From contig JAGYKR010000017.1 in assembly GCA_018401375.1 (NCBI GenBank), forward strand, positions 1 to 39,356: a DNA stretch of 39,356 bases. Reading direction: 5' to 3'. The notes beneath the pieces are model-generated. The model saw only the letters and a program-made list of their open reading frames with translations. It was not told the origin of the DNA and searched no databases. Both the position numbers and the translations under genes were made by a program. Of this stretch, positions 32,430 to 39,356 are shown one piece after another. The stretch is from Ilumatobacteraceae bacterium (GTDB taxonomy: Bacteria > Actinomycetota > Acidimicrobiia > Acidimicrobiales > Ilumatobacteraceae). Numbering within the stretch: the first letter of the stretch is position 1; every line of letters begins with the position of its first letter.

Positions 32430-32771
32430 TCAGCGATTGAAGAACTGGAATGTGACCAAAAGGGCCACGTACACGCCGACCGCCAAGAACAAACCGGCGT
32501 AAAACAGCCAGGAAAAGATCTTGTTATCGAACTTGAGGTGCATGAAAAACATCACGACTGCCACGAACTTGACCACCATCATGATGATCAGCGAGGGGAT
32601 AAACGCCGGTCCCAACCAGTCCGCGTAGGAGGCGTAAACCTCCAGGCCGGTGATCACAGCCAAGATCACTGCGAGTTGGATGTATTTCCCATCCGACCAG
32701 CCGTGATCGGCGTGTTCGTCATGCTCGGCGTGCCCAGCCTCAGTTGTGTGATCAACAGTCTCAGTGCTCAT
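32430..32771 (-). CDS. ctaF: Cytochrome c oxidase subunit IV (caa3 type)
   Basis: A 113-residue protein with a His/Asp/Glu-rich N-terminus (GHAEHDEHADHGW) and three membrane spans (YIQLAVILAVITGLEVYA, the IIMMVVKFVAVVMFFMHLKF span, and a C-terminal one). KFVAVVMFFMHLKFD is the subunit IV signature. The ATG at 32771 is chosen because the frame upstream overlaps ctaE and has no family similarity. The gap to ctaE is 11 bp. The histidine-rich tail could bind metal, but that is inference. Confidence 0.9.
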   Translation of the reverse strand: MSTETVDHTTEAGHAEHDEHADHGWSDGKYIQLAVILAVITGLEVYASYADWLGPAFIPSLIIMMVVKFVAVVMFFMHLKFDNKIFSWLFYAGLFLAVGVYVALLVTFQFFNR

Positions 32772-32782
32772 TGTCTCAGTCC

Positions 32783-33409
32783 TTAGGCCGGGATCAGGTA
32801 GACGAGAGTGAAGATCAAAATCCACACCACGTCCACGAAGTGCCAGTACAGACCCACCATTTCCACGGTCTCGGCCTTATCGCCGTGGACCCGCTGCTTT
32901 GACAGCATCGCCACCAATGACAACAACATGATGATGCCAACGGTCACGTGGACCCCGTGGAAACCGGTGAGGGTGTAGAAGCTCGAAGAGAACAAGCTGG
33001 TGGTGAACCCGAGCCCCTCGCGGTAGAAGGTGGTGAACTCGTACACCTGACCGGCCACGAACAACGATCCGAGAGTGGCGGTCACGGCCAACCAGATCTT
33101 TGCGTTACGCAGGTTGCGTCGATGCGCAGATGACACGGCGAGCACCATTGTGAGCGAGCTCATCAACAGCACAAAACTTGAAGCCGAGGTGAACGGGATA
33201 TCCCACAACTGGTCAGGTCCCAAGTTCTCTGAGTGACGGCCCCGATACAGCATGTACGTGCTGATCAGCCCACCAAACAACAGACATTCAGAACCCAGGA
33301 ACAACCACATCGCCAACTTATTGTTGGACAGACCGGTAGAGGAATGATGTTCGCCGTGCGCATCGCCGTGATCGGCGGGGGCATCAGCGAGGACTGCTGT
33401 ATCAGCCAT
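32783..33409 (-). CDS. ctaE: Cytochrome c oxidase subunit III
   Basis: A 208-residue heme-copper oxidase subunit III with five spans. Family residues are intact: KLAMWLFLGSECLLFGGLI, YEFTTFY, FYTLTGFHGVHVTVG, and YWHFVDVVWILIFTLVYL. The N-terminus has HGDAHGEHHSS. The start at 33409 overlaps the ctaD stop by 8 bp. This copy keeps the His residues that the second subunit III-like protein at 37.9 kb lacks. Confidence 0.95.
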   Translation of the reverse strand: MADTAVLADAPADHGDAHGEHHSSTGLSNNKLAMWLFLGSECLLFGGLISTYMLYRGRHSENLGPDQLWDIPFTSASSFVLLMSSLTMVLAVSSAHRRNLRNAKIWLAVTATLGSLFVAGQVYEFTTFYREGLGFTTSLFSSSFYTLTGFHGVHVTVGIIMLLSLVAMLSKQRVHGDKAETVEMVGLYWHFVDVVWILIFTLVYLIPA

Positions 33410-35414
33410 GTGAGGCCACCTCGAGTTCGGAACCACCACTGGGCGGCGACTGGTCAAAATCAGTTTCTGGTGCGGTGGAAGGCTCGAGCGCCCAGCCGTA
33501 CATACCTAACACCAAGATGGCGGCACCGACGACCATCAACACGAGGTTGTAGATCACCCCGTAGGCCAAGATCGGCAGCGAGAACGCCAAGACGATCGGC
33601 CAGTACGACGGTGACGGCATGTGAATGTGGGCGTCCGCATTCGCCTCTTCGATGGCGAGCAACTCCTCGGTGGTAGCCACCTGCTTGTACTCGTGGTGGC
33701 CGTCAGTCCCGACGTCTTCGTACTTGCGATGGAAGACCTCGTCGAGGGCGTGCACCGTGGGGAGACGATCAAAGTTGTGCTCTTTGGGCGGATTGGAGGT
33801 CAGCCACTCCAAGCTACGAGCGTCCCACGGGTCAAGCGGGGAGGCGACGGTGCCCTTGCGATGCGAGACCCAGACGTTGATGAAGAACAACAGCACACCG
33901 ATGGCCAAGATCAATGTGCCGATCGAAGAAACCAGGTTCCAAAAGCCGAGATTGAAGAATCCCTCTCCGGCGCGAGCCTCTGTCCACCGGTACATACGAC
34001 GTGGCTGACCCTGCAGACCAATGATGTGCATCGGACCAAAGGTCAGGTTCATACCAATGATCATCAACCAGAAGTTCCCCTTACCCAAGGTCTCGTTTAG
34101 CAGTTTGCCAAACACCTTCGGCCACCAGTAGTAGAGACCCGAGAAGATACCCAGGATCGCTCCGCCAAACAGCACATAGTGGAAGTGCGCCACGATGTAG
34201 TAGGTGTCTGTCTGCTGGGTGTCCGATGGAGCCACTGAGTGGGTCACGCCGGACAGTCCACCGATGGTGAACTGAATGATCAAGCCCACAGAGAACAACA
34301 TCGCCGTGGTGAACCGCAGTTTGCCGCCCCACATGGTGAGTGTCCAGTTAATGATCTTCACGCCGGTCGGCACGGCAATGGCCATTGTGGCCACCGAGAA
34401 CACCGCCACCGATACCGGCCCGAGACCTGAGGCAAACATGTGGTGGGCCCACACGCCCCAGCCAACGAACCCGATGGCCGCACCAGAGAACACCACAAAC
34501 GGATAGCCAAACAGCGGCTTCTTGGAGAACACCGGCAGCACCTCGGACACGATGCCGAAGGCGGGGAGCACCAAGATGTAGACCTCAGGGTGACCAAAGA
34601 TCCAGAACAAGTGCTGCCACAAGAGTGGGTCCGCACCGAACTCCACGGAGAAGAAGGTGGCATCAAACTGCCGCTGGAACATCAGCAACACCAACGCCAC
34701 CGTGATCACCGGGATCGCAAACACGAGCAGGAACTGCACCACGAGGATCATCCACGTGAAGATCGGCATCCGCATTAACGACATGCCTGGGGCCCGCATG
34801 TTGAGGGCGGTCACAATCAGGTTGATCGCACCGGTCTGCGAAGCAATACCCGTGATCAACAATCCGAGGACCCAGAAGTCAATGCCATTGGTGGGTGAGA
34901 AAGTCACCGAGGAGTTCGGGGCGTACATAAACCAGCCGCCGTCGGCTGCGCCACCGAGGATCCACGAGGTGTTGATGAAGATGCCGCCGAACAAAAACGC
35001 CCAAAAACCAAAGGCGTTAATACGAGGGAACGCGACGTCTCGGGCGCCTACCTGCAAGGGCACCATGTAGTTAGCGAAAGCGGCCGCCATCGGCATCACG
35101 AACAAGAACACCATCGTGGTGGCATGCATCGTGAACATCTGGTTGTACTTGTCCGCCGAGAGGATTGTGCCATCTGGTCCGGCTAACTGGGCCCGGATCA
35201 GCATCGCCTCAATGCCACCAATGACGAAGAACGCCATTGCGGTGACCCCGTACATGATGCCGAGTTTCTTGTGGTCCACCGTGAACAGCCAGGACTTCCA
35301 GCCCTCGGACTGCACCGGGCGGCGGAACACGCCGAGACCGGAATCAGGGGTCACATAGGCCGGGGTCGCCGTTGCGGGGACCAGGGTCTCTGTGGGACGT
35401 TCGATAATTGCCAT
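33402..35414 (-). CDS. ctaD: Cytochrome c oxidase subunit I
   Basis: A 670-residue catalytic subunit of a type A oxidase, reducing O2 with heme a/a3 and CuB. All ligands are visible: MFTMHATTM (heme a), WIFGHPEVY (CuB His and cross-linked Tyr), WAHHMF (CuB His pair), and VAHFHYVLFGG (heme a3 and heme a). PRRMY follows for the propionates. The last 100 residues add two further spans (YWPIVLAFSLPILAYGVIYN and LVLMVVGAAILVLGMYGWA), a subunit IV-like extension seen in actinobacterial CtaD proteins. It lies 6 bp after ctaC. Confidence 0.97.
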   Translation of the reverse strand: MAIIERPTETLVPATATPAYVTPDSGLGVFRRPVQSEGWKSWLFTVDHKKLGIMYGVTAMAFFVIGGIEAMLIRAQLAGPDGTILSADKYNQMFTMHATTMVFLFVMPMAAAFANYMVPLQVGARDVAFPRINAFGFWAFLFGGIFINTSWILGGAADGGWFMYAPNSSVTFSPTNGIDFWVLGLLITGIASQTGAINLIVTALNMRAPGMSLMRMPIFTWMILVVQFLLVFAIPVITVALVLLMFQRQFDATFFSVEFGADPLLWQHLFWIFGHPEVYILVLPAFGIVSEVLPVFSKKPLFGYPFVVFSGAAIGFVGWGVWAHHMFASGLGPVSVAVFSVATMAIAVPTGVKIINWTLTMWGGKLRFTTAMLFSVGLIIQFTIGGLSGVTHSVAPSDTQQTDTYYIVAHFHYVLFGGAILGIFSGLYYWWPKVFGKLLNETLGKGNFWLMIIGMNLTFGPMHIIGLQGQPRRMYRWTEARAGEGFFNLGFWNLVSSIGTLILAIGVLLFFINVWVSHRKGTVASPLDPWDARSLEWLTSNPPKEHNFDRLPTVHALDEVFHRKYEDVGTDGHHEYKQVATTEELLAIEEANADAHIHMPSPSYWPIVLAFSLPILAYGVIYNLVLMVVGAAILVLGMYGWALEPSTAPETDFDQSPPSGGSELEVASHG

Positions 35415-35420
35415 GTCAGC

Positions 35421-36746
35421 TCACTTCCGTTCGAGCAAGTAGGCGATGAGTAGGTCGATCTGATCCTCGGACAGTGCCAAGTACGGCATCCCGCGGGTCT
35501 TGCCATCGGTGACTTCGAGCATCTCCGCATCCGCGTACATCGGCTTCTTCGCCGGCGAGTTACGCAACCATTCACGCAGATCCACAGTGTTCAAACATTC
35601 GGGAGTTACCCCTTCGAGGAAACGTTCGCCGAACTCCTCGGGAGCAGCTTCCCAGACCCGTGCCCGACACTGCGGGGACAGGAGATCCCACGTGGCACCC
35701 GCAAAGGTGTTGCGCATCATCAGGTTGGTCAAGTTAGGTGCAGCGCCAGACCACACGAACTGATCGGGGGCGGAGACCACAAGTTCACCATTAATGGGAT
35801 CCACGAGGCCGTTGATCTGGTGACACCGAGCGCACTGCTGGATGAAAACGGTCTCACCGGCCTTTGCGGCGGCGGTCTCAGGCGCCTGATACGGCTTCAG
35901 TTCGTTATCCAACCACTTCTGGAAGTCAGCGCGCTCCAAGGCAATGACTTCCATCCGCATGTTCGCATGGGACAACCCGCAGAACTCCGTGCATTGGCCG
36001 GCGTAAATACCCGGGGTGTCTGTCTCCAGACGCAGGTAGTGCACCCGTCCCGGCACCATGTCCTTCTTGCCGTTCAGACGCGGGATCCAGTAGCTGTGGA
36101 TCACGTCCCGGCTGGTGCCCCGCACGAGCACTTTGGTCCCGACCGGCAACACCATCTGACCGGAAGTGATGATCGGGGAGGCATTGCCCGCAGTGGGCAT
36201 GAAGCCGCAAATGGATCCGTCGTCGGCGATCGGGTAGTCATATTCCCACCACCACTGCTGACCGGTCACGTTCACCACACATTCGGTGTCGGTGGTGTCA
36301 GCGAGGGCGAAGATGGTCGACACCGTCGGAACGGCGATGACCGCCAAAATCACGGCCGGCAAAATGGTGAGGGCGATCTCGAGGGCTGGCTTACCGTGAG
36401 TCTGCTCGGGAATCGGCTGGCCGCGGTCACGGAACTTCCAGACGGCGTAACCGACGGCTGCGAACACGATCAGACCGACGATGCCAGCGACAGCAAAAAT
36501 CGGCCACTGCAGATTGTGAATCATCTGCGCGTTCTCACCGGCAGGAGACCACGTGTCTTGTGGCGCCTGCGCTGCACAGCTGCTGGCCACCACCCCAGCA
36601 CCGATGACAGCCCCGAGGGCCAACACGGGGCGGCGGGACCGGGAGATCTGATCGGAGCTCACGGAGGCAACGCTAGTCATGGGTTCGGAGGTCTGCACGT
36701 TCGTCCGTTCGTGAAATGTCATCTGATCGCTCGACTGGTTGCTCAC
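35421..36746 (-). CDS. ctaC: Cytochrome c oxidase subunit II with fused cytochrome c (caa3)
   Basis: A 441-residue lipoprotein (VASSC lipobox, after an unusually long polar N-terminus) with two spans, a CuA cupredoxin domain and a C-terminal cytochrome c. CuA ligands: VIHSYWIP and GQCTEFCGLSHANM. Heme motif CARCH with probable axial Met in RGMPYLAL. The domain also has two inserts relative to usual subunits II, one near DDGSICGFMPTAGNAS and one in the cytochrome domain containing extra Cys. The GTG start overlaps the preceding gene (GTGA). Alternative starts are ATG at 36722 and 36680. Confidence 0.95.
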   Translation of the reverse strand: MSNQSSDQMTFHERTNVQTSEPMTSVASVSSDQISRSRRPVLALGAVIGAGVVASSCAAQAPQDTWSPAGENAQMIHNLQWPIFAVAGIVGLIVFAAVGYAVWKFRDRGQPIPEQTHGKPALEIALTILPAVILAVIAVPTVSTIFALADTTDTECVVNVTGQQWWWEYDYPIADDGSICGFMPTAGNASPIITSGQMVLPVGTKVLVRGTSRDVIHSYWIPRLNGKKDMVPGRVHYLRLETDTPGIYAGQCTEFCGLSHANMRMEVIALERADFQKWLDNELKPYQAPETAAAKAGETVFIQQCARCHQINGLVDPINGELVVSAPDQFVWSGAAPNLTNLMMRNTFAGATWDLLSPQCRARVWEAAPEEFGERFLEGVTPECLNTVDLREWLRNSPAKKPMYADAEMLEVTDGKTRGMPYLALSEDQIDLLIAYLLERK

Positions 36747-37861
36747 GGAACCACCACTTTGAGCACCGCTGTGTCCACACCGGGCACGGTAAAGCGATGG
36801 CCACCTTCCACAGCGAAGCTCGGCTTATCAAACATCACGGTGAGCAACTGCACGGCGCCTGGCTCTACTAACGCAGTACACAGGGTCTTGGATTCTGAAT
36901 CTCCGGAGGGGCCGAGGTCAATCACGAGACGTCGCTCATGATCAGACTGATTCCGGAACAACACGTTGTTCGGGTTAGAGCGGGGCAATGTGACCGATTG
37001 CGCTGATGGGCTAAAGCCCGGCACCGAAACACTCAAGGATCCATCAGCATCCAGTGTCACGGTGGCTGCCTGATTGGATTTTGCTGCCACGGTCTGGGAT
37101 GCCTTTTTATCAGCCTCGCTCGGCTCGGTTCCGCACTGGCCGCGTTCTGCGAGAGCGGCGGTGGTCTCTATCACGTGCATGTCACGTTCCCCGGATACCG
37201 CTGCCACGGCCCCACCGGCCACCAGTGCGATCACGCCGATCGCCACCACGCCACCGAGAGTGCGCGAGGCGACAGCGGTCTTAGCGGCCATCAAGAAAGC
37301 GATAAACAACACCACGGCAGCGATCACGCTGAAGGCCACCACAGTGCCCACCTTGGACAAGGCCAACATGATGCGAGAGAAGCCCAAGATCACGATGGCA
37401 GCAAAGATCGTGGCCAGGATCGGCATCTCCAGCGGGTTGGCTAGGCGGGCCCGGATTTCACCGTTATACGCCTCATCTGCAGAACCGTGCTCAGACCAAG
37501 CTTGCAGCATCCACTCGATAACAGCGGCCAAGATCGCAACGAGGCCGATCACTGTCACCATTGAGGTGGTGACCAAACCGATCATCACCAATGCGATACC
37601 TGCCACGCCAACCACCGGCCACGGGCTACCGGTTGGGGCCTGACGAGCAGCAGCCGCCACGGTGGCCGCAGCGGTGTCGTCCACGCTCACGTTGGCGTCA
37701 CCGCTATAAATGTTGATCCCGGCGATCAGACCGAGAGCCACAGCAGCCGACAGCAGACCGAACACACCGAGAGTGCCCTGTGCGGTGACCCCGTAAACGA
37801 TGGCGAATACCACCGCCAGAGCGGTGGATCCGAGAAGAAGTTTTGAACCTGTTGTGAACAT
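36743..37861 (-). CDS. Oxidase-operon membrane protein with exported beta-rich domain
   Basis: A 372-residue protein that I do not recognise as a named family. It has about seven hydrophobic segments in the first 230 residues, including two spans near the N-terminus, SPWPVVGVAGIALVMIGLV, MPILATIFAAIVILGFSRI and TLGGVVAIGVIALVAGGAV. The last 120 residues are exported and beta-rich, with a cupredoxin-like cadence (VLFRNQSDHERRLVIDLG, LCTALVEPGAVQLL, HRFTVPG) but no clear CuA ligand set. Its place between two oxidase gene sets suggests a structural or assembly role. ATG at 37861 precedes the first span; the longer frame overlaps the upstream gene. Confidence 0.6.
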   Translation of the reverse strand: MFTTGSKLLLGSTALAVVFAIVYGVTAQGTLGVFGLLSAAVALGLIAGINIYSGDANVSVDDTAAATVAAAARQAPTGSPWPVVGVAGIALVMIGLVTTSMVTVIGLVAILAAVIEWMLQAWSEHGSADEAYNGEIRARLANPLEMPILATIFAAIVILGFSRIMLALSKVGTVVAFSVIAAVVLFIAFLMAAKTAVASRTLGGVVAIGVIALVAGGAVAAVSGERDMHVIETTAALAERGQCGTEPSEADKKASQTVAAKSNQAATVTLDADGSLSVSVPGFSPSAQSVTLPRSNPNNVLFRNQSDHERRLVIDLGPSGDSESKTLCTALVEPGAVQLLTVMFDKPSFAVEGGHRFTVPGVDTAVLKVVVP

Positions 37862-37868
37862 CAGCGAC

Positions 37869-38447
37869 TCACTTGGTGACGTAGACGAAGAACCAGACTG
37901 CGGCGAAAGCCACAGCCAAGAAGTACCAGTACAGGGCGCTGGCCGAAACCAGTTCAGTATCGAAGGTCCGCCCGCCGAGGTAGCGGAAGGCCGCAACGCT
38001 CGAGAACACGATCCCTACGACCACGAGGGCGATGATCGTGCCCGTGATTGCGTAGAACAGGCCCGCATAGGCGCCTTCGGCGATCGGCATCCCCATCTGG
38101 GTGTAGACGAAGGCCTGAGCGTTAATAACAGCGACACCGAGGATCACCGTCACCGCCTGAGCGATACCGAAGTTCACCCGGTCCCCTCGTTTGGCGGAAT
38201 AGACCGCCCATTGGACGAACACCAGCATCGCCCCGATGGTCATCAACATCACGTTGCTCGCCACTTCAGCGATGGTGTAGTTCTCGGGGAATCGGTCACC
38301 GCCGTCTACCACGCGGCCGCGCAGTGTCATCCAGATGCCCAACATCCCGCCGATCAGCATCGTTCCGGCCATGCAGCCGAGCGATGTGACCACAAGGATC
38401 TGACGGCGGACTGGCGGCGCCGGAGCGGCAGGCAGTGCGAGGGTCAC
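37869..38447 (-). CDS. Degenerate heme-copper oxidase subunit III-like protein
   Basis: A 192-residue protein with about five spans in subunit III layout, ending YWYFLAVAFAAVWFFVYV. Compared with the ctaE copy in the same operon, the signature residues are changed: GFHGVHVTVG becomes GTIIALVVVG, and YWHFVD becomes YWYFLA. The fold is therefore kept while the polar and histidine signature is lost. The start at 38447 overlaps the preceding subunit I-like gene by 4 bp (ATGA). It is probably a structural subunit paired with that protein. Confidence 0.8.
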   Translation of the reverse strand: MTLALPAAPAPPVRRQILVVTSLGCMAGTMLIGGMLGIWMTLRGRVVDGGDRFPENYTIAEVASNVMLMTIGAMLVFVQWAVYSAKRGDRVNFGIAQAVTVILGVAVINAQAFVYTQMGMPIAEGAYAGLFYAITGTIIALVVVGIVFSSVAAFRYLGGRTFDTELVSASALYWYFLAVAFAAVWFFVYVTK

Positions 38448-39355
38448 GACGGGCTCCCATTGGTTGCGGCTTGTAGGTCAAGCATCGGTTCGGCGGAGGT
38501 GATCATCGCCACCGCCGGGAAGTTGTTGCCGGGGGCCGGCGAGGAGGTGGACCACTCAATGGTGTGCGCCTCCCAAGGGTCATCGCCCGCTGCCTCCCCA
38601 TCACCTGTGAAGGTGGAGAGCGCTACCGCCACGAAGGCGAGCACGGTCAACAACATCAATGCGTGGCCGGCGAGGACCGCTGTGTTTAACGCAGACTCGG
38701 CGCTCGACAACGAAATCATGACTTGACCGGCGGGTTGATCGGAGAAACCAGCCGCATACAGCGGCAGCGAAGCCAAGATTGTGCCGAGCACACCGGTGAG
38801 AGCTAACGGGATGATCTTCTTCTCGGGCATCTTGCGACCCCACAGTTTCGGTGCCCAGTGAGCGATCCCGCCGAGGGCGCCGAGGACCCCGCCGTACACC
38901 ACGTACACCAAAGCGCCTTCTTCAAAAACGGTACCGCGCAGGCCCAGATCTTCGATCGCATGGACCGCGTTACCGAGCATGCCCACGAGCACCATGCCAA
39001 GACCGAAGAAGGAGAACAAGAAAGCAGCGGTGATCTTCGGTGAGGCGGAGACACCCTTGGTGGGTTTCGCCGTTAAGGCACCGAGGGCCAACACGATCAC
39101 CACGCCGAGAATGGGCAACAGGTTGAAGATTGCAAACGGGATCAACTCATTGACCACCTCTGCGATGCCGGCTGAACCCTCTTCCGGCGCCAGCAGCACC
39201 GAAAAGATTGACTGCTGGGTGACCCCCGCTAACGCTGCGATCCCTACCAGACCGAGTCCTGCGTAGACCACGCCGCGCAGGGCCTGGCGGGTGCGGAATG
39301 TGACCGGTACGAGTTCTGCAAACACGCCGAGGGCCGGCAGAGCGAAAAGGAACGT
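38444..39355 (-). CDS. Heme-copper oxidase subunit I-like protein lacking ligand histidines (5' partial)
   Basis: The last 303 codons of a CtaD paralogue; the frame is open to the right edge, so the start is outside the window. It opens with FALPALGVFAELVPVTF, homologous to the region just after HPEVY in CtaD. Aligned with CtaD, the CuB pair WAHHMF is AGVTQQSIF, and the heme ligand segment VAHFHYVLFGG is GALVYVVYGG. The C-terminus keeps the CtaD-like tail (DPWEAHTIEWSTSSP). It therefore cannot bind CuB or both hemes in the usual way. Whether HPEVY survives cannot be seen. It is the most upstream gene of the visible oxidase operon. Confidence 0.85.
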   Translation of the reverse strand, partial: TFLFALPALGVFAELVPVTFRTRQALRGVVYAGLGLVGIAALAGVTQQSIFSVLLAPEEGSAGIAEVVNELIPFAIFNLLPILGVVIVLALGALTAKPTKGVSASPKITAAFLFSFFGLGMVLVGMLGNAVHAIEDLGLRGTVFEEGALVYVVYGGVLGALGGIAHWAPKLWGRKMPEKKIIPLALTGVLGTILASLPLYAAGFSDQPAGQVMISLSSAESALNTAVLAGHALMLLTVLAFVAVALSTFTGDGEAAGDDPWEAHTIEWSTSSPAPGNNFPAVAMITSAEPMLDLQAATNGSPS

Positions 39356-39356
39356 C

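Noticed and set aside
35820..36941. Open frame of 373 codons on the plus strand opposite ctaC
   Set aside because: It mirrors a clearly real gene, has no recognisable motif, and long antisense frames are expected in GC-rich DNA.
37800..38726. Open frame of 308 codons on the plus strand opposite the pseudo-oxidase genes
   Set aside because: Composition (many His, Asp, Gln, Arg) is that of reversed membrane-protein codons; the minus strand has coupled starts and clear family similarity.

Overview
The window looks like a chromosomal segment of a GC-rich actinobacterium. My best guess is Acidimicrobiia or a close relative. Supporting signs are a GlnR-type nitrogen regulator beside glutamine synthetases, a WXG100 protein, a SufR-like regulator, type I pantothenate kinase, a SigC-like ECF sigma factor and a caa3-type oxidase operon. 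The taxonomic call is inference. There is no phage, insertion sequence, CRISPR array, tRNA or rRNA that I can support.

Layout. 1-4.3 kb: a nitrogen-assimilation block on the plus strand (type II glutamine synthetase, cut by the window edge; a type I GlnA2-like synthetase; GlnR; then a MATE exporter). 4.3-8.8 kb: a minus-strand series reading SufR-like regulator, ErpA/IscA-like protein, xanthine-dehydrogenase-like molybdoenzyme, RidA, a small membrane ORF and 8-oxoguanine-deaminase-like amidohydrolase. From about 4.4 to 8.3 kb all the recognisable genes are broken by many small indels although their motifs survive, so this stretch is probably unpolished or low-quality sequence rather than real decay. 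8.8-18.2 kb: Mrp, Nudix hydrolase, CoA transferase, CcdA plus TlpA, a CrtQ-like glycosyltransferase, quinone oxidoreductase, oligoribonuclease, a poly-gamma-glutamate-hydrolase-like protein and an SDR. 18.3-23.3 kb: a DEAD-box helicase fused to a cold-shock domain, an orphan WXG100 protein, an unusual two-domain HTH regulator, CoaA and a solitary N6-adenine DNA methyltransferase.

23.4-28.3 kb is a copper and cytochrome c assembly locus: zinc-finger anti-sigma factor, divergent SigC-like sigma factor, lipoprotein cytochrome c, Sco1, a cupredoxin-like lipoprotein, a His-rich membrane protein, TlpA and a PCuAC copper chaperone. 28.4-31.4 kb holds map, pdxH and serS. 31.5-39.36 kb is one long minus-strand oxidase operon: ctaC, ctaD, ctaE, ctaF and ctaG, preceded by three unusual genes. 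Two of these are oxidase subunit I and III paralogues that have lost the conserved metal-ligand or signature histidines. The third is a membrane protein with a beta-rich exported domain. The 23-28 kb locus probably supplies copper and thiol chemistry to this oxidase.

Two genome-wide habits are visible. First genes of transcription units repeatedly carry a TANNNT hexamer 6-8 nt before the start codon, which suggests leaderless mRNAs, while internal genes overlap by ATGA or GTGA. Short tandem duplications of 9-18 bp recur between 19.7 and 29.4 kb. The most interesting candidate for something undescribed is the ligand-less oxidase-like module at 36.7-39.36 kb.
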